NCBI RefSeq assembly: GCF_026340565.1
Contig: NZ_JAPEPB010000001.1
Coordinates: 8,451,067 to 8,515,066, forward strand
Length of the DNA: 64,000 nucleotides
Source of the DNA: Kitasatospora sp. NBC_01287
GTDB taxonomy: Bacteria; Actinomycetota; Actinomycetes; Streptomycetales; Streptomycetaceae
Reading direction: 5' to 3'
The translations under genes and the position numbers were made by a program. This document shows positions 32,859-40,496 of the stretch, in pieces. Under the pieces are notes generated by a model. That model had not been told where the DNA came from, did no database searches, and worked only from the letters and a program-made list of their open reading frames with translations. The first letter of the stretch is position 1; the number at the start of each line of letters is the position of its first letter.

Positions 32859-33512
32859 TCACTGCCAGGGTGCGGCCCCGGTTCGGCTCGCCCAGCGGGC
32901 CAGGGCGTTCCCATCGAGGGTGCGGATGCCGACCTGCGTCGCGTAGGAGCGTGCTGCGGGGGTGAACGTGGAGGTGGTGACGACGGCTGCGATGTCTGCG
33001 CCATGGATCTGCCGGGCGGTGCCGCCGACCTTCTGTACGTCACCGGAGCCGACTTTGGTGGTGAGTGCGTAGCGCTTGGCTTGGATGACGAGGCGTCGGC
33101 CGTCGGGAAGGGTGGCGATGACGTCGGCACCGAGGTCCCCTGCGCCGCCGACCACTTGGACGTTGGTGCAGCCGTCGCGGCGGCACAGGGCGGCGAGGGC
33201 GTGCTCGAACTGGCCCGGTGTCATGGCCTGGTAGCTGCCGATGCTAGCGCTGGCCATGCGCGGCCGCATGGTGGCCGGCCTGCGCGGTGCCCGGACGATG
33301 CGCCGAACACGGCGGGGCTTCATGAACCACAGCCCGGCAACGGCCAGGACCAGGATCGGGATCCCGATGGTGGGGGAGCCGATCGCGACCAGCACGCTGG
33401 CGGTGAGGATGACGGGCGGGGAGAACAGCCCGTACCTGCGGCGTGGTCGACGGATGGTAGTGCGGCGGCGCCCTGGCCGGTAGTTGGTGCGGCGTCGACG
33501 CGGTGCGGCCAC
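32859..33512 (-). CDS. Membrane-anchored Mrr-like restriction endonuclease domain protein
   Basis: The 217-residue protein has a strongly basic N-terminus (MAAPRRRRTNYRPGRRRTT) and then two closely spaced hydrophobic spans (about 31-62). The C-terminal 125 residues form an Mrr-type PD-(D/E)xK nuclease. MTPGQFEHALAALCRRDGC is the opening helix, GAGDLGADVI contains the catalytic aspartate (D130) and LVIQAKRYA the Q-x-K residues (Q144, K146). IAAVVTTSTFTPAARSYA completes the fold. Mrr enzymes cleave modified DNA. Membrane anchoring is unusual for classical Mrr but recurs beside plasmid transfer genes. It precedes the FtsK/TraB-type cassette. Confidence 0.85.
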   Translation of the reverse strand: MAAPRRRRTNYRPGRRRTTIRRPRRRYGLFSPPVILTASVLVAIGSPTIGIPILVLAVAGLWFMKPRRVRRIVRAPRRPATMRPRMASASIGSYQAMTPGQFEHALAALCRRDGCTNVQVVGGAGDLGADVIATLPDGRRLVIQAKRYALTTKVGSGDVQKVGGTARQIHGADIAAVVTTSTFTPAARSYATQVGIRTLDGNALARWASRTGAAPWQ

Positions 33513-33571
33513 AGAGTCCCCCTCGGTGTGAGGTTCCAGTGTGGTGCACCGCGCCGACGGGTGGGCGGTGT

Positions 33572-34120
33572 TCAGCTGATCGTGCTGCTGGTCGTGTGGT
33601 TGCTCGCCGAATTGATGGAGCCGGTTGCCCGGCCGAGCCAGCCGGTAGCGGTGTTCGTGACGTGCTGGTGGTACTCCTCACGGCGGTTGATGTGGTTGAC
33701 GATCCGCTTGGGTGCCTTGGCCTTCCCGATCGCCATCAGCGCCGCAGCGGCAAGGAGGGTACCGGCCCCGACGCCGGCGGCCGCGACGGCTGACACGAGT
33801 TCAGCGGCGCCGACGCCGACTCCGGCGGCGAGGATGCCTCCGCCGGCGAGCATCGCGCCGCGGCCGACCATCTGGGCGGCTTGCGGGTCGGCGAGCATCT
33901 GGGGCTGGGCGTAGATGATCGGCGGGTGCCCGTAGTAGGGGGTGCCGTCGACACCGATGATGACGCCGGGAACGGCGGGGCTCGCAGCGGGGATGATCGT
34001 GGGCTGCGGGGGTGGCACGTATGGGGCGAGCTGGGCGGGGATCGTGGTGTTCGGCTCGAGCAGTGTCGTGATCGTCGCGGGGGCGGTGTCCTGATACATG
34101 AGGGTCTCCTGGTCAGTCAT
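33572..34120 (-). CDS. Spread/transfer-type membrane protein
   Basis: The 182-residue protein has a proline-rich N-terminal half (APYVPPPQPTIIPAASPAVP) and two adjacent hydrophobic segments (about 86-128, MLAGGGILAAGVGVGAAELV and LLAAAALMAIG). A KRIVNHINRREEYHQHV segment follows. Composition and location just downstream of the translocase resemble Spd proteins of Streptomyces plasmids, which help plasmid spread through mycelium. No direct family signature. It overlaps the FtsK gene by eight bases. Confidence 0.7.
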   Translation of the reverse strand: MTDQETLMYQDTAPATITTLLEPNTTIPAQLAPYVPPPQPTIIPAASPAVPGVIIGVDGTPYYGHPPIIYAQPQMLADPQAAQMVGRGAMLAGGGILAAGVGVGAAELVSAVAAAGVGAGTLLAAAALMAIGKAKAPKRIVNHINRREEYHQHVTNTATGWLGRATGSINSASNHTTSSTIS

Positions 34121-36077
34121 CGGAATCGGTAGCGGTGTCGGGTAGGTAGAACTGCTCAGCGCGGCCGGCCTTGCGGACCTGGACCCCGCGGGTCAGCCAC
34201 TCCTCGGTGGCCCGGCGCACGGTGTCACGGGAGTTGAACGGCCCCCCGTCCACCAGGTCGTCCTTGGTGGCGTAACCCCGGTCGGCGCACAGGCGGCAGA
34301 ACACCCGGTACAGGTCGGGCCAGTCGTTGCGACCAACCGCCGAACCGTCCGGGAATACCAGCTCAGGCTCGGCGGGAGCCGCATCGGCCGGCACGGACTT
34401 CAGCATCCGCACCTTCGGCTCCGTCACCACCACCGCTGGCCCGCGGTGACCAGCCTGAAAGTAGTGCCCGACGTCCGCACCGATGTCCGCGTCGGTGACG
34501 TACTCGGCCCGACACTGCGGAGGGTCCACCAACGGCATCTCCGGAGCACCCAGGTAGAACTCGCCCGGCCTGGTCAGCTCCTCCGGCTTCCAGCCCTTCC
34601 CGGTGCAGCCGCTGCCGAAGATGAATTGTGTGTGCCCGGCCTCGCCGACCCGCGTAGAGATCCGGTTGGCGTAGTTCCCGCGCGCATCGGTGTTGCCGCC
34701 GAAAACCTTGGCGGAGGGCTGCTGCGTGGCGGAGATGAATTGGATGCCGAGGAAACGGGCCATCGCCAGCAGACTCTCGTAGGTGGTGGAGATCTTCGGC
34801 TCGGCAGGCTCGGGGTCCTCACTGACCTTGCGGATCTCTGCTTCCAGCTTGCGAAGCTCCTCGTCCTGGCGGATCAGCTCGGCCAGCTCGTCAGTGACGA
34901 TCCACCAGGCGGGCCCGTGGACGCCGGGGATCCACTTGCGGACCGGGCCGCGGCCGGAGGCCATCGAGCTGGCGGACAAGTCCGCGAGGAATGCGCCGCG
35001 CCGGTCGCACTCTGCCCGGATGAACTGGAGCAGGTCGCGGGCTTCCTCCGGGGTGCGGGCGAGCCTGCGCAGCGTCGGCTCCCATGGGCCGAGTTCGGGG
35101 GCGCCCGGCTTCATGTCGATGCCGAACAGTTCGGCGTGCTGCTTCCGGAGGAGCTTCTTGATGATCAGGTTGACGAGGCCGGATTTCCCGAAATCCGAAG
35201 CGCCGGCGACGAGGGTGTGCCGGTACAGCATCGTGAGATACACGGGCTCCCCGGTTTCGTCCCAGCCGATCCGGATCGGATCGGCCAGGTCATCGCTCTC
35301 GTCATCGGCGTACGGGATGACATCGTCGAAGAACGGGTTGTGCTGAAGCGCCTCGTAGACGCTGTCGACCTCGACCGGCTGGCCACTCTCCGCCAGGGCC
35401 TCGTTGTTCGGGTCCTCCGGCTTCGGCGTGCCCGCGAACTGCCGGGCGCGGCGTGTTCCCGTCTCCGGCCCGATGGCAGCCGCTGTCTCGGCGGGGCGCG
35501 CCGGGTGCTTGTGGCCCTTGCCGTGCTCGGCCAGCCACGGCACGTACGCCGCATAGGCGAGTGCGGTGCTGATTGCCGCCACGGTGAGCGAGGCCGCGTC
35601 AGGCCCGAATCCGGTCCCGGCTGCCACGTCGCCGAACGCCACCGCGAGGCCGGCTCCCGCGCCGTACAGGTGCTGGTGCTTGTGCTTAAGCCCGTGCGCG
35701 GCTGCGGTGCCGGAGCCGGCGGCGAGCGCCAGGTAGCCGGCGGCTTCCCAGCCGGCGCCCGGTGTGCCGTGTTGCCACCAGCCGAGTGTGGTGAGGGCGG
35801 CGATGGTGGCGGCGGGGGCGAGTTCCCACCGGTGGGCGAGCGCCCAGTTGGTGGCGCGGATGACGACCGTGGTGCAGGAGATGAAGAATCGGGTGCGGCG
35901 GGGTCGTGGCGACGATGACGGCGGGTACGGAGAGTTCCCATACGTGTCCCGATTTGTGACGGTCTGTGAGCGATTGCCCCCTGTCGTCGTCGGGGCCGTC
36001 GCCACGGTCGTCGAGATCGTCGTACGGGGGCCCGGCAGGTCGGCCGGGGCCGGCGCGTAGCCGATGTACTGGGCCAT
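34113..36077 (-). CDS. FtsK/SpoIIIE-type DNA translocase (TraB-like)
   Basis: The protein has 654 residues. Two or more N-terminal hydrophobic segments (about 88-180) anchor it in the membrane. The motor domain holds a Walker A (GASDFGKS, 292-299), with the lysine and serine conserved, and a Walker B (WWIVTDELAE, D396-E397). QFISATQQPSAKVFGGNTDA and RISTRVGEAGHTQFIFGSG are typical of FtsK/TraB motors. The C-terminal 80 residues resemble a winged helix (YATKDDLVDGGPFNSRDTVR) that would bind DNA. In Streptomyces plasmids such proteins transfer double-stranded DNA. Start ATG behind AAGGAG. Confidence 0.9.
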   Translation of the reverse strand: MAQYIGYAPAPADLPGPRTTISTTVATAPTTTGGNRSQTVTNRDTYGNSPYPPSSSPRPRRTRFFISCTTVVIRATNWALAHRWELAPAATIAALTTLGWWQHGTPGAGWEAAGYLALAAGSGTAAAHGLKHKHQHLYGAGAGLAVAFGDVAAGTGFGPDAASLTVAAISTALAYAAYVPWLAEHGKGHKHPARPAETAAAIGPETGTRRARQFAGTPKPEDPNNEALAESGQPVEVDSVYEALQHNPFFDDVIPYADDESDDLADPIRIGWDETGEPVYLTMLYRHTLVAGASDFGKSGLVNLIIKKLLRKQHAELFGIDMKPGAPELGPWEPTLRRLARTPEEARDLLQFIRAECDRRGAFLADLSASSMASGRGPVRKWIPGVHGPAWWIVTDELAELIRQDEELRKLEAEIRKVSEDPEPAEPKISTTYESLLAMARFLGIQFISATQQPSAKVFGGNTDARGNYANRISTRVGEAGHTQFIFGSGCTGKGWKPEELTRPGEFYLGAPEMPLVDPPQCRAEYVTDADIGADVGHYFQAGHRGPAVVVTEPKVRMLKSVPADAAPAEPELVFPDGSAVGRNDWPDLYRVFCRLCADRGYATKDDLVDGGPFNSRDTVRRATEEWLTRGVQVRKAGRAEQFYLPDTATDSDD

Positions 36078-36107
36078 CAGAAGTACTCCTTCGGTGGTCG
36101 CGGCTGA

Positions 36108-37103
36108 TCAGGAGCCGGTCAGGGGGCGGACGTTCTGGGAGCCGAGTGCGGCCAGCGCCGGGTCGTCCTTCTCGATCTCAAGCCGGCGGGCGTTGGCGAA
36201 CTGGCGGGAGTGCGGGAGCTTCGCTGCCTTCAGTGCGGCGACCATCTCGGATTCCAGAGGGCGCTTCTGGTTCGTTTCGTAGAGCGCTTTGATGGCGTCG
36301 CGTGCGGCGTCTCGGAGGTTGCCCTTGGGGCGCTTTGTGGCGGCCGGTCGGGGCGCCTTGGTGGCGGTGGTTGTGGCGGGGGCGGGGCGCTGCGGGGGCG
36401 CCACGACGGGCGGTGTTGGGGCGCTCTGGTGGCGCTTCGTCAGGCTCACCGGGGCGCTCTGGGCGGCGCCTTGAGAGCGCTTCACGAGACTGACGGTGGC
36501 GCCTTGCGTGGCGCTCTGCGCGGGCGACCAGGGCGCCATCGTGGCGGTTGCCGGGGCGCTCCGGGTGGTGGCCGGGGCGCTGGTTCGGGGCGCCTTGGCG
36601 GCGCCTGGCGTGGCGCTCTGGGAGCTGCGCTGGAGCGCCACGCTAGCGGCGTCCGTGGCGCTCGGGAGGTACGCCGATTCATGGTCGACGGGCGTCACTT
36701 CGTCGTGATCGGAGAGCAGCGAGTGGACCTGGCGCATCAGTGCGCCGAAGGCCAGCAGAGCGGCGGTCGGTGGGACTGCGGCGGTGACGTACGCGAGCGG
36801 GTCGTGGCCGCCGACGCCGAAAACGTTGAGGGCGATGGAGCCGCCGGATCCGACGACGGTGAGTCCGATGGCCCACCAGTCTGTGGCGCGGGCGAGGGAG
36901 GCGCGGAGCATGAGGAGTTCGCCGGCGACGATGAACAGGTCGAGGGTGGCGGGCCACGCCCAGGAGCGGGCCGGGGACTGGCCGAGGCCGTGTGCGGCGG
37001 CGACGGCGTGCAGGTGGGCGTAGGAGAGCCAGAACGCGGCGACTGTGAGGGCGATGATGACGAGCGCTGCGCCGAGGGCGAGGCGTTCGCGGTGGGCGGT
37101 CAC
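36108..37103 (-). CDS. DUF2637 (SpdB-like) membrane protein
   Basis: The 331-residue protein has four hydrophobic segments in the first 125 residues. Around them are the DUF2637 hallmarks: FWLSYAHLHAVAAAHG, WAWPATLDLFIVAGELL, RATDWWAIGLTVVGSGGSIA and LNVFG. The rest is a long Ala/Pro/Thr/Ser-rich low-complexity tail with SLVKRSQGAAQSAP-type repeats, ending in a helical domain (RDAARDAIKALYETNQKRPL). DUF2637 proteins, including SpdB, accompany TraB in Streptomyces plasmids and help intramycelial spread. GTG start behind GAAGGAG. Confidence 0.88.
   Translation of the reverse strand: MTAHRERLALGAALVIIALTVAAFWLSYAHLHAVAAAHGLGQSPARSWAWPATLDLFIVAGELLMLRASLARATDWWAIGLTVVGSGGSIALNVFGVGGHDPLAYVTAAVPPTAALLAFGALMRQVHSLLSDHDEVTPVDHESAYLPSATDAASVALQRSSQSATPGAAKAPRTSAPATTRSAPATATMAPWSPAQSATQGATVSLVKRSQGAAQSAPVSLTKRHQSAPTPPVVAPPQRPAPATTTATKAPRPAATKRPKGNLRDAARDAIKALYETNQKRPLESEMVAALKAAKLPHSRQFANARRLEIEKDDPALAALGSQNVRPLTGS
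36327..36594. repeat. Cluster of nine GGGGCGCY octamers inside the DUF2637 gene
   Basis: GGGGCGCT occurs at 36327, 36384, 36418, 36451, 36553 and 36574, and GGGGCGCC at 36350, 36395 and 36587, all within 268 bases. Part is explained by the Ala/Pro-rich coding sequence. TraB proteins recognise clustered 8-base repeats in their transfer locus, so a clt-like role is possible. Confidence 0.4.
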
Positions 37104-37137
37104 GGCGGCGGTTCTCCTTCGAGTGGTTGGTGGTGGG

Positions 37138-37404
37138 TTAGGCGGGGATCTGGGGGCCGGTGGCCGTGGTGAGCGGTGTGGGCTTGGGTCGGTGGCCGGT
37201 GATCCAGGTGGCGATTGCGGCGCCGGCGAGGAACGTGATGATCGGGTGGGCGCGGTGGGGTCGGTGTCGGGCGAGGAGGATCAGGGCGGCGGCGGTGAGG
37301 TCGAGGGTGAGGTTGGCGGCGAGCCAGGTGCTGGCGGTGATGGCGGCGGTGCCGAGTGCGGGCCAGGCGATGCTGAGAAGGAGGAAGGCAAAGAGGGCGC
37401 GCAT
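37138..37404 (-). CDS. Small membrane protein of the transfer cassette
   Basis: The 88-residue protein starts behind AGGAG. It has two or three hydrophobic spans: residues 2-28, 33-46 and 55-68. Basic loop RHRPHRAHP lies between. It resembles small Spd proteins in size and place but has no defining motif. Confidence 0.7.
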   Translation of the reverse strand: MRALFAFLLLSIAWPALGTAAITASTWLAANLTLDLTAAALILLARHRPHRAHPIITFLAGAAIATWITGHRPKPTPLTTATGPQIPA

Positions 37405-37425
37405 GACGGGCTCCTGGTGGGGTGG

Positions 37426-37650
37426 CTAGAGGTCGATGGGGTCGTGGCGGCCGCAGCGGGTGTTTTCGATGACCGTGTGGACGTGTTCGCCACAGTTGGC
37501 GCAGTAGCCGTGGCAGTGGGCGTCGACCCGGCCGGCGCGCCGTTCGCGCCAGGTGCCTGACGGCTCGTAGTCGGTCCAGTTGCCGCGGAAGGCGTAGGAG
37601 CCGCAGGTGCAGCGGAGGGCGAGGTCGTTTCCTGCCTTGACGGTGATCAC
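37426..37650 (-). CDS. Zinc-ribbon-like protein
   Basis: The 74-residue protein from GTG has CTCGSYAFRG and CHGYCANCGEHVH, giving five cysteines and histidines placed as a zinc ribbon, with a final CGRHDP. The layout is common in phage small proteins; binding partner unknown. Confidence 0.65.
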   Translation of the reverse strand: MITVKAGNDLALRCTCGSYAFRGNWTDYEPSGTWRERRAGRVDAHCHGYCANCGEHVHTVIENTRCGRHDPIDL

Positions 37651-37693
37651 GATTGGTGTCCTTTCGAGGCGGCGCGTCTGAGTGCCTGCGGCT

Positions 37694-37719
37694 GCCGCAC
37701 AGAGCAGGGGCTGTGCGGC
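37694..37719. terminator. Hairpin between small genes
   Basis: A perfect 9-bp stem (37694-37702 with 37711-37719) with an 8-base loop, upstream of the gene at 37650 and downstream of the stop at 37741. Likely a terminator. Confidence 0.65.
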
Positions 37720-37740
37720 GCCGGCCGGTGCTCAGGCTTG

Positions 37741-37971
37741 CTACCTGGAGGTGATGGCGAGGTCGACTACGGCGCCGGGCACGTGGAGCAGGGTGGTGAG
37801 TCCGGCGGCAAGTGAGCCCAGGGTGTGGGGGGCCGTGACCTGGGTGGTGATCTGCCTGACGCTGACGCCAGCTCCGATGGTGTCGTGCAGTTCGGTGATG
37901 AGGGTGCCGGCGTAGTCGCCGAGCGGGACCGGGGTGTCGGCTCCGTCGCGGGTCAGCGACAAGGTGGGCAT
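37741..37971 (-). CDS. Small hypothetical protein
   Basis: The 76-residue protein begins MPTLSLTRDG. It has an alternating hydrophobic pattern with GTLITELHDTIGAGVSVRQI and HTLGSLAAGLTTLLHVPGAV. No cysteine pairs or known domain. Confidence 0.6.
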   Translation of the reverse strand: MPTLSLTRDGADTPVPLGDYAGTLITELHDTIGAGVSVRQITTQVTAPHTLGSLAAGLTTLLHVPGAVVDLAITSR

Positions 37972-38006
37972 GGGGTGGTCCTTTGGGGTTGATGGCGGGG
38001 CTGTGC

Positions 38007-38253
38007 GGCGCCGTACGGCGATCAGTTGCTCAGCTGACGCGGGTGAGGTTGATCTCCCACTGCTGGCCTTCGATGAGGATGCGCTTGATCTCTTGGCGGA
38101 TCTGCTCGTCGGTGGCCTGGTCGTTGGAGACGGGAATGCCGGGATTGCCGACCTGGAACAGGACACGTCCGTGGAAGTCGCGGACGGTGGCGTGGTAGCT
38201 GAAGTGCCTCATGTGTGGACTCCCTGTCAGTGGAGGCGCCGTACGGCGATCAG
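38007..38253. repeat. Pair of 19-base intergenic direct repeats
   Basis: GGCGCCGTACGGCGATCAG occurs at 38007-38025 and 38235-38253, just past the stop codons of two leftward genes. The core CGCCGTACGGCG is a perfect 12-base palindrome. Confidence 0.7.
38030..38212 (-). CDS. Small hypothetical protein
   Basis: The 60-residue protein from MRHFSYHATVRDF has a two-strand start (HGRVLFQVGNPGIPVS) and a basic helix (DEQIRQEIKRILIEGQQW). No known family. Confidence 0.6.
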   Translation of the reverse strand: MRHFSYHATVRDFHGRVLFQVGNPGIPVSNDQATDEQIRQEIKRILIEGQQWEINLTRVS

Positions 38254-38432
38254 GCATTGGGCTGAGCGAGCGGGGTGTCGCGGTTGGCCCGGTAGAGCGC
38301 AGCGAGTTCAGTTCCGTCGGTCGTTCGGGTGGCGAACCGGGCGGTCACCTCGCCGACGATCTGCTTGCACAGGTCGTCGTCTCCGGCGCGGCGGGCACGG
38401 CGGTAGGCGTCGGCTGTCTCTCGGGGGTCCAT
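38250..38432 (-). CDS. Small helical protein
   Basis: The 60-residue protein is charged and mainly helical (ADAYRRARRAGDDDLCKQIV). No motif is recognised. Confidence 0.6.
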   Translation of the reverse strand: MDPRETADAYRRARRAGDDDLCKQIVGEVTARFATRTTDGTELAALYRANRDTPLAQPNA

Positions 38433-38433
38433 G

Positions 38434-38526
38434 TCAGCTCCGGGTCGTGATGGTCGGCCGGGTGATGGCTTCGGTGGCGGCGATCAGCACGCCGAGGGCG
38501 ATGGCGTAGTAGCCGATCCGGTGCAC
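38434..38526 (-). CDS. Very small single-span membrane peptide
   Basis: The 30-residue frame from GTG has one hydrophobic stretch (YYAIALGVLIAATEAI). Supported only by close packing between neighbours. Confidence 0.4.
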   Translation of the reverse strand: MHRIGYYAIALGVLIAATEAITRPTITTRS

Positions 38527-38527
38527 G

Positions 38528-38746
38528 TCAGTTCTCCGGGGCCACGCGCCAGTGGGGGGTGAGGCCGTTGGCGCGGATGTTGGCGAGTTTCTGGTCGCGG
38601 TCGTTGTCGCCGTAGGCGGACCGGCCGCATCCGGTGCAGGGATAGGGCCCGCCGGTGATCTTGGTGCACAGGTAGTCGTGGTAGGGGCTGCCGTCGGGGT
38701 GAGAGGCGGTGACGACGTAGATCGGACGGTCCCGGTGCGGGCCCAT
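38528..38746 (-). CDS. Small zinc-binding-like protein
   Basis: The 72-residue protein has a strand start (RDRPIYVVTASHPDG), then LCTKITGGPYPCTGCGRSAY with three cysteines and a final acidic/basic helix. A single zinc site is plausible. Confidence 0.6.
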   Translation of the reverse strand: MGPHRDRPIYVVTASHPDGSPYHDYLCTKITGGPYPCTGCGRSAYGDNDRDQKLANIRANGLTPHWRVAPEN

Positions 38747-38747
38747 G

Positions 38748-39188
38748 TCAGGCCGCGATGAGCTGGTCGACGGAAGCCGGGTAGAGGCGCCGCATCTCCG
38801 CTTCGACAGCGGCGGTGACTCGCTGCTGGGCGGCGGCTGCGGCACCGCCGAATGCCCGGTCGTCGGCGTCCCGGTGGTCGACCGCGGTGGGTAGCCGGGT
38901 GGTGGTGAGGGGCCCGTTCTGGTACCAGATCGCCCAGGAGCCGCTGCCGCTGTCGGTGATGAGCTGCCCGGCGCGGATGCCTCGGCCGTGGGCGGTGAAC
39001 GTGTAGGTGACGTGGACGGGGCGGCCGGGCTGCTCGTCGTACTGGCAGTACGGCTTGATCGTGTAGTAGGTGACGCCGATCTGCGCGTTGCGGACGAACT
39101 CGTCGTGCTCGGCGCGGATCCGCTTGACCTCGCGGTCGGCGATGATGCGGCTGGCGCCCTTGCGGATGAGGTGGGTGGCGATGTTCAT
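38748..39188 (-). CDS. Hypothetical protein
   Basis: The 146-residue protein has a basic helix (ASRIIADREVKRIRAEHDEF), then strand-rich sequence (VTYYTIKPYCQYDEQPGRP, HVTYTFTAHGRG), and an alanine-rich C-terminal helix. No family is known. Confidence 0.7.
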   Translation of the reverse strand: MNIATHLIRKGASRIIADREVKRIRAEHDEFVRNAQIGVTYYTIKPYCQYDEQPGRPVHVTYTFTAHGRGIRAGQLITDSGSGSWAIWYQNGPLTTTRLPTAVDHRDADDRAFGGAAAAAQQRVTAAVEAEMRRLYPASVDQLIAA

Positions 39189-39279
39189 ACTGGCGGTGGC
39201 CCTTCTGCTCGATGCGGGTGGCAGGGTTGCCCGGGGAGGTCGGTGAGTTTGGCGACCTGGCGGCCGCCCCGGGGTAGTG

Positions 39280-39525
39280 CTAGCTGCGGGGCGTGAGCTC
39301 CGGGATCTCGACGCCGAGCTCCCGGGCAAGGGCCTCGATCACGGCCTCGATTCGGCCGCTGAGCGAGTGGCTGGGGATGGCGTGCCGACGGATCAGGGCC
39401 TTCTCGGCGGGGGTGCCGTACGTCGTGGCCTGCTCCAGGAAGCTGTCGGCCACGTAGCCGCGGCGATCAGCTGCAACCATTTGGAGGAGGATCGGGAAGT
39501 CGGCGGGGGTGGCAGTGGCGGCCAT
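39280..39525 (-). CDS. Small helical protein
   Basis: The 81-residue protein is mainly helical (DFPILLQMVAADRRGYVADS and SGRIEAVIEALARELGVEIP). No cysteine motif or known domain. Confidence 0.65.
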   Translation of the reverse strand: MAATATPADFPILLQMVAADRRGYVADSFLEQATTYGTPAEKALIRRHAIPSHSLSGRIEAVIEALARELGVEIPELTPRS

Positions 39526-39629
39526 CGTGGGTTCCCTTGTCTTGTCGGATTTCTATCGGCTTGTGAGGGTATGGGGGGCCTGGGGAGGCCGGCGTTCTTG
39601 GTCGGATGGGCGGCCGCCCCGGGGCGCAG

Positions 39630-39701
39630 TTACTGCTGCGGGTTGACGACGTCGCGGTTGTAGCCGTCGAGGGCCCGGTCGAGTCGCTGGTCGAGGTTCA
39701 C
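39630..39701 (-). CDS. Very small peptide frame
   Basis: A 23-residue frame from GTG (MNLDQRLDRALDGYNRDVV) with GAAGG upstream. Length makes this weak. Confidence 0.35.
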   Translation of the reverse strand: MNLDQRLDRALDGYNRDVVNPQQ

Positions 39702-39704
39702 CGG

Positions 39705-39902
39705 TCAGACCTTCTTGAGCTGGTCGGGGCGGTAGGCGCGCTCGCCGAGGAGCCATTCGGTGACCTTGTGGTCGATGCCGGCGACGGCGACGAGTTCGTC
39801 TCCGGCGGTGTCGACAACTCGGCCGGTGCGGCCGAGAGTCTTGGTGGGCTGTCCTTCGGTGTCGATCACGGTGACTTCGTCGCCGATTCCGAACATGGGC
39901 AT
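39705..39902 (-). CDS. Small beta-barrel (KOW/SH3-like) protein
   Basis: The 65-residue protein has short strands in the order FGIGDEVTVIDTEG, GRTGRVVDTAGDELVAVAG and the ending TEWLLGERAYRPDQLKKV. This G-x-G-D-x-V and GRTGxV pattern is an SH3-like/KOW fold common in small actinophage proteins. Confidence 0.7.
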   Translation of the reverse strand: MPMFGIGDEVTVIDTEGQPTKTLGRTGRVVDTAGDELVAVAGIDHKVTEWLLGERAYRPDQLKKV

Positions 39903-39968
39903 GACAGTTCCCTTTCGATGTCTATCGGCTGACAGGTTGGCGATCGGCTAGGTAGCCGAGGATCCGGA

Positions 39969-40091
39969 TCAGGTCTTCGGCGTTGCGCTGGACTTGCGGG
40001 TCGTCGTGGTCGTGGTCGTGGGGTGCGGGCCTGCCGAGGGCGCGGTGGCGACGGACAGGTTGTCCTCGGCATGGCGATGAAGGGCGCTCAC
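39969..40091 (-). CDS. Small low-complexity frame (doubtful)
   Basis: A 40-residue frame coupled by GTGA to the gene at 40088, with a Thr repeat. A different frame here ends in QVQRNAEDLIRILGYLADRQ with better helical character, but has no start. One of them may be a broken gene. Confidence 0.3.
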   Translation of the reverse strand: MSALHRHAEDNLSVATAPSAGPHPTTTTTTTRKSSATPKT

Positions 40092-40216
40092 TGGGCGAGT
40101 TCGGCGAGGATCTGGTCGGCGAGCTGCTCGGTGTAGCAGTCGGCCTCGGTCGCCTCGGCCTCGTCCGTCCAGAGCCCGTCGGGCGCGTCCTGCCAGGCCT
40201 CGGGGGAGACACTCAC
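40088..40216 (-). CDS. Small acidic protein
   Basis: The 42-residue protein is strongly acidic (DGLWTDEAEATEADCYTEQL) with a C-terminal helix. Overlap by GTGA with both neighbours supports it. Confidence 0.55.
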   Translation of the reverse strand: MSVSPEAWQDAPDGLWTDEAEATEADCYTEQLADQILAELAQ

Positions 40217-40338
40217 TGCTGCTCCTGCGGGGTTTCGGGCTTCGGGGGGTTGCCGCCGGGGGTTCCGGTCTCCAGCCAGTCGAGGTGGATCAGTACCGGG
40301 GCGGGCGGCGGCTCAGCGGGCGTGTTGCTGGCGTTCAC
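40213..40338 (-). CDS. Small proline-rich protein
   Basis: The 41-residue protein has a proline-rich start, LIHLDWLETGTPGGN in the centre and a proline-rich end. It overlaps its neighbours by GTGA. Function unknown. Confidence 0.5.
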   Translation of the reverse strand: MNASNTPAEPPPAPVLIHLDWLETGTPGGNPPKPETPQEQQ

Positions 40339-40496
40339 TGGGGTTCCTCGGTGTCGGGCGTGCCTCCGTAGAAGCCGCTGTGCGGGTCGGTGAGGTGGCG
40401 GGCGTGGATCAGGAATCCGTCGAAGCGGGCGGGCGGATCCTGCGGGCCCGTGGGGTTACCGCATGCCTGGCAGGGGCTGCCGACCGGGGCGTTCAC
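40335..40496 (-). CDS. Small CxxC protein
   Basis: The 53-residue protein has CQACGNPTGPQDPP near the start and DGFLIHARHLTDPHSGF after it. This half zinc site plus histidines is typical of small actinophage proteins. It overlaps both neighbours. Confidence 0.55.
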   Translation of the reverse strand: MNAPVGSPCQACGNPTGPQDPPARFDGFLIHARHLTDPHSGFYGGTPDTEEPQ

